Shown here: one piece after another, positions 1-10,669 of the stretch
Position numbering within the stretch: the first letter of the stretch is position 1
Layout: each line of letters begins with the position of its first letter
Source of the DNA: Methylotenera mobilis JLW8
GTDB lineage: Bacteria > Pseudomonadota > Gammaproteobacteria > Burkholderiales > Methylophilaceae
Length of the DNA: 64,000 nucleotides
Reading direction: 5' to 3'
Assembly (NCBI RefSeq): GCF_000023705.1
Contig: NC_012968.1
Coordinates: 744,001 to 808,000 of the forward strand
Notes under the pieces: model-generated
Databases searched by the model: none
What the model saw: only the letters and a program-made list of their open reading frames with translations
What the model was told of the DNA's origin: nothing
Program-made: the position numbers and the translations under genes

Positions 1-18
1 AATTACAGCTAACGCTTT

Positions 19-804
19 ATGGAGATAGAAACTCAGCGCAATGCAAAGATTAAGGGCGAAGCGTTTACAACGCTCCCCAAAGATCTATATATCCCGCCCG
101 ATGCGCTGGAGGTTTACCTAGAGGCCTTTGAAGGCCCGCTGGATTTATTGCTGTATTTAATCCGTAAGCACAATCTAGATATTCTGGATATTCCGATGGC
201 GGATTTAACCCGTCAGTACGTGGAGTATGTAGAAAAAATGCGAGCCATCAAGTTGGAGTTGGCGGCGGATTATCTCTTGATGTCGGCGATGCTGATTGAA
301 ATTAAATCACGCATGCTATTACCTAAACCAGCAGAACTCGCAGAGGAAGACGACCCGCGTGCGGAACTGGTGCGGCGCCTGATGGAGTATGAAGCAATAA
401 AACTCGCGGCACAGCGCCTAGATGAAATGCCGAAGGTCGGCGATGGCATTAGTGTTGCCAGCGCTTATTTTGAACAAATCAGTTTGGTAAAACCACCCGA
501 GGTCAGCTTGGATGACTTGACTGAGGCTTGGCGCAATGTGCTAAAGCGCGCTAGCCATTTCCAGTATCATAAAGTAGGGCGCGCCGAGCTTTCGGTGCGT
601 GAGCACATGAGCCTGATTTTACGGCGCTTGCAATCCGCGCGCATGCTAGAGTTTACCGAACTATTTGATATCGCCCATGATGGTATTCCCAAGTTAGTCG
701 TGTGTTTTCTCGCTATTCTGGAGCTTGCACGCGAAGGTTTATTACGCATAACGCAGCAGCAGGCTTTTTCACCGATATATGTACAAATAAACAGCGATGA
801 GTGA
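19..804 (+). CDS. scpA: Segregation and condensation protein A
   Basis: This is the kleisin subunit of the SMC-ScpA-ScpB condensin, which bridges the SMC ATPase heads and compacts and separates newly replicated chromosome origins. The family-defining N-terminal motif (AFEGPLDLLLYLI, residues about 36-48) is present, followed by the helical region with LAADYLLMSAMLIEIKSRML and a C-terminal winged-helix segment. Its 261 residues are normal for the family. The ATG at 19 follows an in-frame stop at 10-12, so the gene cannot start further upstream. The 3' end overlaps scpB by 8 bases, the usual arrangement, implying translational coupling. Confidence 0.95.
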   Translation: MEIETQRNAKIKGEAFTTLPKDLYIPPDALEVYLEAFEGPLDLLLYLIRKHNLDILDIPMADLTRQYVEYVEKMRAIKLELAADYLLMSAMLIEIKSRMLLPKPAELAEEDDPRAELVRRLMEYEAIKLAAQRLDEMPKVGDGISVASAYFEQISLVKPPEVSLDDLTEAWRNVLKRASHFQYHKVGRAELSVREHMSLILRRLQSARMLEFTELFDIAHDGIPKLVVCFLAILELAREGLLRITQQQAFSPIYVQINSDE

Positions 805-1336
805 AGCCGGGAATATTCGTGAATTAAAAGATGTGCTGGAGGTGGCATTGCTGACCTCGCATCAGCCTTTGTCTTTGGATGATATGCTGCGTCTGTTTAG
901 CGAGCGTATGGAGCGTGCCACACTGCGTATGTTGCTGGATGAGTTAAAGCATGACTGGGCAGAACGCACGATGGAACTGGTGCAGGTAGCTTCCGGCTAT
1001 CGCTTTCAGGCACGGGAAAAATATACGACATATTTGATGCGCCTACACCCTGAGAAACAGGTGAAATATTCGCGAGCAGTGATGGAAACCTTGGCGATCA
1101 TCGCGTATCGTCAACCCGTGACGCGCGGTGATATCGAAGAGATTCGCGGCGTGGCCGTCAACCCTAATGTGATGCGTCAGTTACAGGAGCGTGATTGGGT
1201 GGACGTGGTTGGCCAGCGCGAGGTGCCGGGGCGCCCCTCTTTATATGCAACTACTAAGCACTTCTTGAACGATTTCAACTTGCGCTCATTGGAAGAGTTA
1301 CCAGCCATGGAAGTGTTTTTGCAGCCTGAGGCTTAG
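797..1336 (+). CDS. scpB: Segregation and condensation protein B
   Basis: ScpB dimerises and binds ScpA to regulate the SMC complex. The 179-residue product contains two winged-helix domains, with the conserved central segment YSRAVMETLAIIAYRQPVTR (about residues 90-110) followed by RGDIEEIRGV and GRPSLYATT, both typical of ScpB. It starts inside the scpA 3' end. The scpA-scpB-rluB order is common in proteobacteria and supports the call. A weak hairpin follows the stop codon. Confidence 0.95.
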   Translation: MSEAGNIRELKDVLEVALLTSHQPLSLDDMLRLFSERMERATLRMLLDELKHDWAERTMELVQVASGYRFQAREKYTTYLMRLHPEKQVKYSRAVMETLAIIAYRQPVTRGDIEEIRGVAVNPNVMRQLQERDWVDVVGQREVPGRPSLYATTKHFLNDFNLRSLEELPAMEVFLQPEA

Positions 1337-1339
1337 TCA

Positions 1340-1370
1340 GGGCATCGTAACAAACTTGGTTGCCCTTTTG
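1340..1370 (+). terminator. Possible weak terminator after scpB
   Basis: A short stem GGGCA/TGCCC (1340-1344 and 1361-1365) with a 16-base loop is followed by TTTTG just after the scpB stop. The stem is only five pairs, so termination may be partial and rluB may be read through. The rest of the 211-base gap up to rluB shows no gene. Confidence 0.35.
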
Positions 1371-1547
1371 TCGGTAATTGCATTACAAATAACGCAAAAG
1401 CTGCCCAACCTTAATCTTAGCAAAACTTAATTTAGAGAATCTGGGTGTGGCTACCCTCGTCATTACTGGCGATAAATCTATTTTATCTACTGCGATTTAC
1501 TTTATCTGCGGTAAAATTGCAATATTCAATCAAATTAGCGAATTATC

Positions 1548-2672
1548 ATGGCACGTCCTTTTAAGCAACAACGCGATCCGCAACGTCCCGTACGCAGACC
1601 AACCACCAATTTCACCCCGCTTGCCGTGGACCCGGATGCACCTGCCGCACCAACGCAGCGCTTGCACAAGCTCTTGGCATTGGCAGGTTTGGGTTCACGT
1701 CGCGATATGGAGGAGTTGATTGCCAGCGGGCGTGTGACTGTTAACGGAAAAGTGGCCGAGGTAGGCGCCGGTGTGACTGAACATGATGTCGTGCGTTTAG
1801 ACAGCCGTCCATTACGTTTGCCGTTTGAGCCTGAGTTGCCGCAAGTGTTGATTTACCATAAACCGGAAGGCGAAATCGTGAGTCAAGACGATCCGGAAGG
1901 TCGTGCTAGCGTGTTTGATAAATTGCCTAAGGTGAAGCATGGTAAATGGATTGCCATTGGTCGTCTGGATATGAATACCAGCGGTTTATTGATATTCACT
2001 ACTTCTGGTGAGTTGGCTAACCGCTTTATGCACCCACGTTATGAAGTGGAGCGTGAGTATGCGGTACGTATTTTTGGTGAATTGACCGAAGGTCAAATTG
2101 CACAGTTAAAAGAAGGTATTGAACTGGAAGATGGTCCTGCTAACTTTGACAGCATCATTCCGCAAGGTGGTGAGGGTGCAAATCACTGGTATCAGGTGAT
2201 ATTGCGTGAAGGCCGTAACCGTGAGGTGCGTAGATTGTTTGAGGCATTTCAGCTACCAGTGAGTCGCTTGATGCGCGTACGTTTTGGCCCGGTAAACCTG
2301 CCGCCACGTGTTAAACGCGGAAAGATGCTTAAATTAGAGCAAAAAGAAGTGGTAGGTCTATTGGAATGGGCTGATTTGCCAGTACCAAAAGCGCCGCTGC
2401 GCCAATTAACGCAACGTGAAAAACTAAAATCAACCGCAGTGTTTACGCCTAAAGTACGTAAACAACGTGTGAGCGCGCTGGATAGGCCACCGCGTGATGC
2501 CGCTGAAGGTGAGGCGGGAGGCTATCGTGGTAAACCAGGCTCAGCACGTGGCCCAGCAACGAAAAAACCTATAGCAAGAAAGCCGGCAGCCAATCGCCGC
2601 GTACGTCAGAGCAGTGATTTAAACGCACCGCAGATGCAGAAGAAAAGTGATAGGAATAGAGGGCGTGGTTAG
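1548..2672 (+). CDS. rluB: 23S rRNA pseudouridine synthase RluB
   Basis: Member of the RsuA/RluB/RluE/RluF family; RluB converts U2605 of 23S rRNA to pseudouridine. An S4 RNA-binding domain occupies about residues 37-85 (RLHKLLALAGLGSRRD). The catalytic motif GRLDMNTSGLLIFT places the nucleophilic Asp at about residue 141, followed by RFMHPRYEVEREYAVR. The extension after about residue 285 is rich in Lys, Arg, Pro and Ala and probably disordered, as is usual for RluB. RluB is preferred over the close paralogues because of the scpAB neighbourhood and this tail. Confidence 0.9.
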   Translation: MARPFKQQRDPQRPVRRPTTNFTPLAVDPDAPAAPTQRLHKLLALAGLGSRRDMEELIASGRVTVNGKVAEVGAGVTEHDVVRLDSRPLRLPFEPELPQVLIYHKPEGEIVSQDDPEGRASVFDKLPKVKHGKWIAIGRLDMNTSGLLIFTTSGELANRFMHPRYEVEREYAVRIFGELTEGQIAQLKEGIELEDGPANFDSIIPQGGEGANHWYQVILREGRNREVRRLFEAFQLPVSRLMRVRFGPVNLPPRVKRGKMLKLEQKEVVGLLEWADLPVPKAPLRQLTQREKLKSTAVFTPKVRKQRVSALDRPPRDAAEGEAGGYRGKPGSARGPATKKPIARKPAANRRVRQSSDLNAPQMQKKSDRNRGRG

Positions 2673-2742
2673 TTCGACTCTTAATGATTAAACCTAGGAT
2701 AGCGCTTTAAGGGTATTTTTCTGGTTTAATTGTAAGCATAAA

Positions 2743-2773
2743 AAATGGCTAAAGAGCAAATCTTTAGCCATTT
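2743..2773. terminator. Bidirectional terminator, rluB / methyltransferase
   Basis: A perfect 13-bp stem (arms 2743-2755 and 2761-2773, core ATGGCTAAAGA) closes on a 5-base loop GCAAA and is flanked by A- and T-rich sequence. It lies between converging genes and can serve both strands. Confidence 0.8.
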
Positions 2774-2828
2774 CCTTATTGAGTATTAGTGTACTCGGTA
2801 CGCTTTGTAATTGCGGTCAGAGCTATCG

Positions 2829-3971
2829 TTAAGCTTTACTTAAGCGCCACAATGATGTCACTTCAGCTTTTCTTGCCGTGTGTAGTGGGTCGCTGGCATC
2901 CAGTGTTTTGCTGTGCGATGCCTTAGTGTCCATTTTATCCATCACCTTCAAGCCGGCTGCGCTAATCCACGCCAACAGGTCATCACGTGTTCTTAAGCCT
3001 AAGTGCTCAGCAAAGTCTGAAAGTATCAACCAGCCCTCGCCATTGTCGTTTAAATGCGCTTTAAGGCCATTTAAAAAGCCTTTGAGCATTTGACTGTTTT
3101 CATCATAGATCGCAGATTCCAACACTGAACTAGGTCTTGCCGGTAGCCATGGAGGGTTACACACAATCAGGTCGGCTTTGCCGTGGCTATCATCTGGAAA
3201 TAGGTTGGCGTTGACTACCGTCACTGTATTTTTCATTTCAAGCTGGTTGATATTCTTTTGCGCGCAATCTAGGGCACGTTGCGCGTTGTCGGTAGCGATG
3301 ACAGTTTTTACGCCACGGTTTGCCAGTATCGCTGCCAGTACGCCAGTACCGGTGCCGATATCAAATGCTGTGGTGCATGGAGTAGGCAATGGCGCGGTAT
3401 CCACTAGCGTTAGGTATTCACCACGAATCGGTGAGAATACACCGTAACTCGGGTGGATTTTATTGTTGATAACGCTAATATCTACGCCATTTTTGCTCCA
3501 TTCATAAGCGCCGATTAGCCCTAACAATTCGCGTAAAGATACCACAAATGACTGCGTGCTTTTGCCGTAGGCATGTTCGCAAGCTGCTTTGATATCTGGT
3601 GCGCGACGTAGATTGATATGATAACCAACGCTCACTTCCAGTAATAACATGCCTAGAATTCTAGCTTTTTGAGATTGTGCCTGACGGTGTAGGTGAAAAG
3701 CTTCCGTCATATTGGCAGCTGCTTTTTTAGGCTTTTTACCTGGACGATCGATTCTGCGCGAGATTGCCTGCATCAGTTGTTTTGCATTTTGAAAGTCACC
3801 GCGCCATAGCAATGCCGTGCCTTCGCAACATAGCTTGTAAGCAGCATCGGCCTTAATAGTATCGTCTGCAACCTGTACTTTTTTTGGTGCAGGCGTTGCA
3901 TTTTCAGAGTGCCATACGCTGGTTTTTGTTTTGCTGGCTTCTTGCCAGCTGATGGTTGGGGTGTCGTTCAA
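2829..3971 (-). CDS. Class I SAM-dependent methyltransferase
   Basis: The C-terminal half is a Rossmann-fold methyltransferase: the SAM-binding motif FDIGTGTGVLA lies at about residues 203-213, an acidic motif ATDNA at about 226-230, and the catalytic tetrapeptide NPPW at about 272-275, which is typical of enzymes methylating a planar amide or exocyclic amine (glutamine, adenine or guanine). The roughly 190-residue N-terminal part is family-specific and contains a basic stretch (RPGKKPKK, about 77-84). Similarity to RlmG/PrmB-type enzymes suggests a ribosomal or rRNA target, but the substrate cannot be assigned. It is a single gene on the minus strand, ending against rluB. Confidence 0.75.
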   Translation of the reverse strand: MNDTPTISWQEASKTKTSVWHSENATPAPKKVQVADDTIKADAAYKLCCEGTALLWRGDFQNAKQLMQAISRRIDRPGKKPKKAAANMTEAFHLHRQAQSQKARILGMLLLEVSVGYHINLRRAPDIKAACEHAYGKSTQSFVVSLRELLGLIGAYEWSKNGVDISVINNKIHPSYGVFSPIRGEYLTLVDTAPLPTPCTTAFDIGTGTGVLAAILANRGVKTVIATDNAQRALDCAQKNINQLEMKNTVTVVNANLFPDDSHGKADLIVCNPPWLPARPSSVLESAIYDENSQMLKGFLNGLKAHLNDNGEGWLILSDFAEHLGLRTRDDLLAWISAAGLKVMDKMDTKASHSKTLDASDPLHTARKAEVTSLWRLSKA

Positions 3972-4104
3972 AATGGGCTAACCTTGCTGGTAATGTGTAT
4001 ATAGTTAATTTTATTCAGTCGTGACGACGACGGGCATTCGCATCAAGCCAAATTTTTATGTGACGGAGAGTGCGAATACTGCCGAATTATAATCGCAATG
4101 TGCG

Positions 4105-4226
4105 ACTGGCTGTATTTATTCTGAGTACAGCCAGTAATTGCTGATGTGTTTTGTTTGTGTACGCAGCTAACTGATGTGCTTGTAGCGCGCTGTGGAGGCG
4201 GTGGCAAATATCGGTTACTTGCCACC
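4105..4226. repeat. Two perfect hairpins between methyltransferase and prmB
   Basis: The 269-base gap 3972-4240 has no convincing gene but holds two separate inverted repeats. The first is ACTGGCTGTA/TACAGCCAGT (4105-4114 and 4126-4135) with an 11-base loop. The second is GGTGGCAA/TTGCCACC (4200-4207 and 4219-4226), also with an 11-base loop, just downstream of the prmB stop. Neither has a U-tract on the minus strand, so they are not standard terminators. They may be RNA-stabilising 3' structures or protein sites. Confidence 0.5.
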
Positions 4227-4240
4227 TGAAGCGGGTGAAC

Positions 4241-5152
4241 TTATTGCTGCAGTGCGACTAGTTGGTCGCGTGTGAGCAGGAATACAAATGCATCGCCTGA
4301 TGATACCTCTAGCCAAGTAAATGGCAGGTCTGGGTAGGCATCTAGCACTGCATCACGGTTGTGGCCGATTTCAACCACCAGCACACCATCTTCTGTGAGG
4401 TAGTTTGCTGCTTCGTGCAAAATGGTATGTGTATGGTCCAAGCCCGCTACGCCACTGCCCAATGCTAATTGAGGCTCGTTGCGGTATTCTGCCGGCAGTA
4501 CTGCCATAGATGGTGCGTCCACATAGGGTGGGTTGCTAATGATTAAATCGTATTGTTTACCCTTAAGTTGGCTGAACATATCAGATTTAATGGCGGTGAT
4601 ACGATCTTGCAAGCCGTAAGCGTTGATGTTGATGTTGCATACATCAATCGCATCTTGCGAAATATCAATCACATCTACTGCGGCATCCGGATATGCATCG
4701 GCTAACAGCACGCCTAAGCAGCCACTGCCGGTGCAAATATCTGCCGCATTGTTGATTAGTTCTGGGAACTCAATCCAAGGAGCTAAGCCGTCGTTGACTA
4801 ACAGTTCGGCGATAAAAGAGCGTGGGATCAGCACGCGCTCATCTACATAGAACTTGAAGCCTTGCAGCCAAGCCTCTTTCAGCAGGTAAGCGGTAGGGGT
4901 GTGTTTGGTGATACGTTGTTCTACAAAGCTGGCGAGTTTGCTGCGTTCGCTGTTGGTGAGCTTTGCATCTAAAAAATTATCCAGAGTATCAAGTGGCAGG
5001 TGTAATGCCCGCATGATGAGCCACACTGCTTCATCGTAACTGTTATCTGTGCCGTGCCCGTAAAAAATGTCAGAGGCTTCAAATTGGCTCACGGCAAATC
5101 TGAGCCAGTCACGGATCGTCAGCAGTTCGGTGGTTTCTTGATTGTAAGTCAT
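4241..5152 (-). CDS. prmB: 50S ribosomal protein L3 glutamine methyltransferase
   Basis: PrmB N5-methylates a glutamine of ribosomal protein L3. The 303-residue product has the helical N-terminal HemK/PrmB domain, the PrmB-type segment VLIPRSFIAELL (about 108-119), SAM motif I DICTGSGCLG (about 138-147) and the catalytic NPPYVD (about 207-212). PrmB is chosen over PrmC because of the IPRSFIAELL motif and the downstream position in the dapD-arsC-like-dapE-prmB cluster, an arrangement common in beta- and gammaproteobacteria. Confidence 0.92.
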   Translation of the reverse strand: MTYNQETTELLTIRDWLRFAVSQFEASDIFYGHGTDNSYDEAVWLIMRALHLPLDTLDNFLDAKLTNSERSKLASFVEQRITKHTPTAYLLKEAWLQGFKFYVDERVLIPRSFIAELLVNDGLAPWIEFPELINNAADICTGSGCLGVLLADAYPDAAVDVIDISQDAIDVCNININAYGLQDRITAIKSDMFSQLKGKQYDLIISNPPYVDAPSMAVLPAEYRNEPQLALGSGVAGLDHTHTILHEAANYLTEDGVLVVEIGHNRDAVLDAYPDLPFTWLEVSSGDAFVFLLTRDQLVALQQ

Positions 5153-5184
5153 TATTTTGTCAGCTGTTGTATTGAGCGTCTAAA

Positions 5185-5216
5185 CCGGCAGTCTTGAATT
5201 CCGGCAGTCTTGAATT
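5185..5216. repeat. Perfect 16-bp tandem duplication
   Basis: CCGGCAGTCTTGAATT occurs twice head-to-tail (5185-5200 and 5201-5216) in the short gap between dapE and prmB. No further copies follow, so it looks like a recent slippage or duplication event rather than a repeat family. Confidence 0.85.
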
Positions 5217-5238
5217 AAAGTGCCGCATGTTCAGAGCG

Positions 5239-6728
<1,490 letters not shown>

Positions 6729-6751
6729 TGTATTTGGGCTATTAATTAAAA

Positions 6752-7579
6752 TTAAATGCCACGTAGCAATTCGTTAATGCCTACTTTGCCTAATGTTTTT
6801 GCGTCCACTTTTTTCACGATGACTGCACAGTACAGGCTGTAGCTACCGTCTTTTGATGGCAAGTTACCTGAAACTACTACTGAACCAGCTGGTACGCGGC
6901 CGTAGAACACTTCGCCTGTTTCGCGGTCGTAGATTTTTGTAGATTGACCGATGTAAACACCCATAGAGATTACGCAGTTGTCTTCAACGATTACGCCTTC
7001 AACCACTTCAGAACGTGCGCCGATAAAGCAGTTGTCACCAATGATGGTTGGGCCCGCTTGTACTGGCTCTAACACGCCACCGATACCTACGCCGCCAGAC
7101 AAGTGCACGTTTTTACCGATTTGTGCGCATGAACCTACCGTTGCCCATGTGTCTACCATGGTACCTTCGCCCACGTAAGCACCAATGTTCACGTATGAAG
7201 GCATCAATACTGCATTTTTACCGATGAATGAACCGCGGCGTACGATTGCATTAGGCACTACGCGGAAGCCGCCTGCTTTGAAGTCTTCTTCAGTGTAATC
7301 TGCGAATTTTGGAGGTACTTTATCAAAGTATTTAGTTACGCCATCGTCCATCAACTCGTTGTCTTTTAGGCGGAACGAAAGCAATACTGCTTTTTTCAAC
7401 CATTGGTGTGTTTCCCATTGTTGCGTGTCAGCGATACGGCTAGCTACGCGTAATGTGCCGCTGTCTAAATCTGCAAGCACAGAAGCTACAGTAGATTTGA
7501 TTTCAGCAGATGCATTGCCTGGGTTGATGTTAGCGCGGTCTTCAAACGCTGCTTCGATAATACTTTGACGTGGATCCAT
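6752..7579 (-). CDS. dapD: Tetrahydrodipicolinate N-succinyltransferase
   Basis: DapD transfers succinyl from succinyl-CoA to tetrahydrodipicolinate, committing carbon to the succinylase branch of DAP/lysine synthesis. The 275 residues comprise an N-terminal helical domain and a left-handed beta-helix built from hexapeptide repeats (for example [20 protein letters not shown] and the [19 protein letters not shown] region). It is first in the dapD-arsC-like-dapE-prmB series. A terminator just upstream isolates it from the preceding protease gene, so a promoter is expected between 7580 and 7660. Confidence 0.95.
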   Translation of the reverse strand: MDPRQSIIEAAFEDRANINPGNASAEIKSTVASVLADLDSGTLRVASRIADTQQWETHQWLKKAVLLSFRLKDNELMDDGVTKYFDKVPPKFADYTEEDFKAGGFRVVPNAIVRRGSFIGKNAVLMPSYVNIGAYVGEGTMVDTWATVGSCAQIGKNVHLSGGVGIGGVLEPVQAGPTIIGDNCFIGARSEVVEGVIVEDNCVISMGVYIGQSTKIYDRETGEVFYGRVPAGSVVVSGNLPSKDGSYSLYCAVIVKKVDAKTLGKVGINELLRGI

Positions 7580-7660
7580 AACAGTCTCTATTTATTTTGA
7601 ATAAGTTGGTAAATTAGTGAATGCGACATTTTAACTCAAACAGGAGAATAGCCCAAAAAT

Positions 7661-7688
7661 AAAGCGCACAACTTACGATGTGCGCTTT
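7661..7688 (-). terminator. Terminator after the M48 lipoprotein gene
   Basis: A perfect 10-bp stem AAAGCGCACA/TGTGCGCTTT with an 8-base loop; on the minus strand it is followed by ATTTTTG, a good U-tract. It separates the protease gene from dapD. Confidence 0.85.
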
Positions 7689-7710
7689 GATGACAGTTGC
7701 TTGAGCTAAA

Positions 7711-8556
7711 TTACTTGCCAGTTTTTGCTGCGTTGTAGAGTGGTCTTACTTTAGGCGCTAGTGCGCGTAACTCTGCAATACGGCTGGCACTGGCCGGGTG
7801 GGTGCTAAGAAACTCTGGAGGGGTTGCACCAGCTTGTGCTTCCATTTTTTGCCACAAAGTCACGGCAGCATCTGGGTTGTAGCCAGCGCGCGCGGCAAGC
7901 TCTAAGCCAATTCTGTCAGCCTCGCGCTCTTGCTCACGTCCGTTCGGTAGTGCAAAAAACAACTGTGAGCCCATGTTAGCGGCCTGCATGGAGGCATTGC
8001 CAACGACAGCACCGGCGCTGCTAGACAGCACGGCGCCTAGTGCCTGTAAACCAAATTGCTGCACATAGGCTTGCGACATACGTTCACGTCCGTGTTCACG
8101 CAGTGCATGAGCAATTTCATGACCGATCACAGCGGCTAGCTCATCATCCGTAGCTTTGAGTTTATCCATCAAGCCGCTATACACCATGATTTTGCCGCCT
8201 GGCATACAGTAGGCGTTAAGCTCGTCATTGTTTTCTACGTTGATTTCCCATTTCCACTGGGTGGCATCAGGTCTAAACACGCCGACCTGTGCAATCAGCC
8301 GGTTGGAGATTTTGCGCACACGCTCAAGCTGCACTTTGTTGGCATTGAGTGTTTTTTTCTTTTCAGCGTCCTGCAGTGTTTGGGTGTAAGCCTGAGTCGA
8401 CATGTTGGTGACTTGTGATTCAGGCAGTAGCAGCAATTGCGTACGTTTTACTCCTGATACGCTGTCTTGGGTGGTTGTGGCACAACCACTTAAGTAAGCC
8501 ATGAGCACTGCTGAAATGATGAGGCTGAACGGTTTGCGTTTAAATAGAGGTGTCAT
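7711..8556 (-). CDS. M48-family metallopeptidase lipoprotein
   Basis: Predicted envelope zinc protease of the M48 family (LoiP/BepA/YcaL-like). With the chosen start the product begins with basic residues and a hydrophobic stretch ending in the lipobox LSGC (lipidated Cys about 25). The zinc motif HEIAH lies at about 146-150, and the third ligand is in EREADRIG at about 210-217. An upstream in-frame ATG at 8619 would add 21 residues before the signal peptide and is unlikely. The family works in outer-membrane protein and LPS-assembly quality control; the substrate is unknown. A second, unrelated-length M48 lipoprotein is encoded at 16942-18030. Confidence 0.88.
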   Translation of the reverse strand: MTPLFKRKPFSLIISAVLMAYLSGCATTTQDSVSGVKRTQLLLLPESQVTNMSTQAYTQTLQDAEKKKTLNANKVQLERVRKISNRLIAQVGVFRPDATQWKWEINVENNDELNAYCMPGGKIMVYSGLMDKLKATDDELAAVIGHEIAHALREHGRERMSQAYVQQFGLQALGAVLSSSAGAVVGNASMQAANMGSQLFFALPNGREQEREADRIGLELAARAGYNPDAAVTLWQKMEAQAGATPPEFLSTHPASASRIAELRALAPKVRPLYNAAKTGK

Positions 8557-8682
8557 TTTTATTAATCCGTTTGCAATTAATCTGGTTACTTGATTTAAAC
8601 AGTAACGCATGACATGCAACTTTGTTTTGCAGCTTGGTTGAATGTAATGCGCCAGTTATGCAAGATTTGCGCTTACCCAGTA

Positions 8683-10554
8683 TTAGAAGGTGACTTGCGT
8701 TCCAAGTTCAACCACGCGGTTGGGCGGCAGCTTAAACTGGTTGGTAATCGTTTCCGCACTACGGAATAGCCCGATAAATATTTTCTTGCGCCAGTAAGCC
8801 ATTTCTGGTGATTCATGCGCAATTAAAATTTCTTTACCAATAAAGTAGGATGTATCCATTTCTTCCAGTACTAAGCCCTTTTCAGCACAAAGCGCTAGGT
8901 CTCTTGGTAAGTCTGGCTCGTCTTTAAATCCATACTGCACGGTTACACGGTAAAACTCATGCGGCAATACTTCAACGCTGACACGGTCGCTAGGTAAAGT
9001 GCGAGGGAAGTCTAAAAATTTCACCGTGAGGATCACTACTTTTTCATGCAGTACTTTATTGTGCTTCAGGTTATGCAGCATGGCATGTGGCACACCGTCT
9101 GGGTTAGGCGTCATAAAGAGCGCAGTACCCGCTACGCGCATCGGTGGGTGCGCGCTAATTGCTTCAATGAATGGATCCAGCGCCATCGCTTCATTTTTCA
9201 GATGCTTGTACAGCATGTTGCGGCCAGTTTTCCAGGTGATCATCAAGGTGAAAATAACCACGCCAATGATTAACGGTACCCAGCCGCCATCAGGAATCTT
9301 CAGTACGTTGGCACTAAAGAATGCAATATCTACTGTTAAAAATAGTGCAACTAAAGCACCAGTGCGTAGTTTGCTCCAGCCCCATAGGTTGTGAAACACA
9401 ATGCCAGCCAGCAGGGTGGTAATCACCATGTCACCAGTTACGGCAATGCCGTAAGCCGCAGCCAGATTGCCAGAGGAGCCAAAGCCGATGACCAGTACCA
9501 TGACTGCTACCATCAGCCCCCAGTTCACGCGTGGCATATAGATTTGCCCTTGCTGGCTTTCTGAGGTGTGCGATACGTGCATGCGCGGTAAGAAGCCGAG
9601 TTGCAATGCCTGGCGTGATACCGAGAACGCGCCAGTAATCACGGCTTGCGAAGCAATCACTGCGGCTAGTGTCGCCAAGATAATTAGTGGGAACAGCATC
9701 CACTCTGGCGCCAACAGGTAGAAAGGGTTCTTGACCGCGGCCGGATTTTTGAGCACGAGCGCACCTTGCCCAAAATAGTTCAGGATAAGTGCCGGCAGTA
9801 CAAAACCAAACCATGCCATGCGAATCGGGAAGCGGCCAAAGTGTCCCATGTCAGCATAAAGCGCTTCAGCGCCTGTGACCGCTAGTACCACAGCGCCTAA
9901 TGCCACAAACGCAATCCACGGGCTCAGCTGGAAGAAGTGAATGGCATAGATAGGATTGAGTGCGTTGAGGATGGGCGGGTATTGCATAATGCCATGGATG
10001 CCTAAGATGGCAAGGGTGCTAAACCAGACGAGCATGATAGGGCCAAAAAAAGCACCTACCAATGCGGTGCCTTTGTTTTGTGCCCAGAATAAAACAAATA
10101 ATACGACTAGCGTGATAGGTAGGATAAGCGGGTGCAAAATCGGTGCAGAAACTTCTAAACCTTCTACTGCTGATAGTACGGAAATGGCGGGGGTAATGAT
10201 GCCATCTGCATAAAACATACAAGCACCTAATATGCCTAACAGCATGATATTGCGCTGTTTTTTTGCTTTGCGGCTCGCTAGTGCCAGCAGCGCCATAATG
10301 CCGCCTTCGCCTCGGTTATCCGCGCGCATAATAAATGCGACATATTTAACGGATACCACCATAATCAGCGCCCAAACGATGAGCGACAGGATACCAAACA
10401 TATTGGTTTCGGTCAGAGGTACCGGGTGTACGCCAACTGAAAACACTTCTTTAATGGTGTAGAGCGGGCTAGTGCCAATATCGCCAAAAACTACGCCTAG
10501 TGCGGCTAGCGTAAGTGCAGCGCGATTGGTGTTGCTACCAGAGGCTGATGACAT
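8683..10554 (-). CDS. kup: Low-affinity potassium transporter Kup
   Basis: Kup/HAK/KUP family K+/H+ symporter of the inner membrane. The 623-residue chain opens with the signature LGVVFGDIGTSPLYTIKEVF (about residues 18-37), has about 12 hydrophobic segments up to residue ~440 and ends in a hydrophilic cytoplasmic domain; TGAEALYADMGHFG (about 225-238) is another family signature. It appears monocistronic, with 115 bases separating it from xseA upstream. Confidence 0.95.
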   Translation of the reverse strand: MSSASGSNTNRAALTLAALGVVFGDIGTSPLYTIKEVFSVGVHPVPLTETNMFGILSLIVWALIMVVSVKYVAFIMRADNRGEGGIMALLALASRKAKKQRNIMLLGILGACMFYADGIITPAISVLSAVEGLEVSAPILHPLILPITLVVLFVLFWAQNKGTALVGAFFGPIMLVWFSTLAILGIHGIMQYPPILNALNPIYAIHFFQLSPWIAFVALGAVVLAVTGAEALYADMGHFGRFPIRMAWFGFVLPALILNYFGQGALVLKNPAAVKNPFYLLAPEWMLFPLIILATLAAVIASQAVITGAFSVSRQALQLGFLPRMHVSHTSESQQGQIYMPRVNWGLMVAVMVLVIGFGSSGNLAAAYGIAVTGDMVITTLLAGIVFHNLWGWSKLRTGALVALFLTVDIAFFSANVLKIPDGGWVPLIIGVVIFTLMITWKTGRNMLYKHLKNEAMALDPFIEAISAHPPMRVAGTALFMTPNPDGVPHAMLHNLKHNKVLHEKVVILTVKFLDFPRTLPSDRVSVEVLPHEFYRVTVQYGFKDEPDLPRDLALCAEKGLVLEEMDTSYFIGKEILIAHESPEMAYWRKKIFIGLFRSAETITNQFKLPPNRVVELGTQVTF

Positions 10555-10669
10555 TGTTATGTGCGTAAGAGTTAATAATTATTGAGGTGGCTATTATCAG
10601 GCAATTTTCTGAGTAAACCAATCTATTTGTAATTGTTTTCATTGAAAAATTAATTGGTCTAGCATTCGT

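Noticed and set aside
1447-1719. 90-codon frame on the plus strand overlapping the rluB start
   Set aside because: It runs into rluB in another frame, has no ribosome site and no recognisable protein pattern.
4043-4225. 60-codon minus-strand frame in the methyltransferase-prmB gap
   Set aside because: Its sequence is low in hydrophobic pattern, spans both hairpins and lacks a ribosome site; the gap is better explained as non-coding.
8999-9394. 131-codon plus-strand frame inside kup
   Set aside because: It is antisense to a complete, well-conserved transporter gene.
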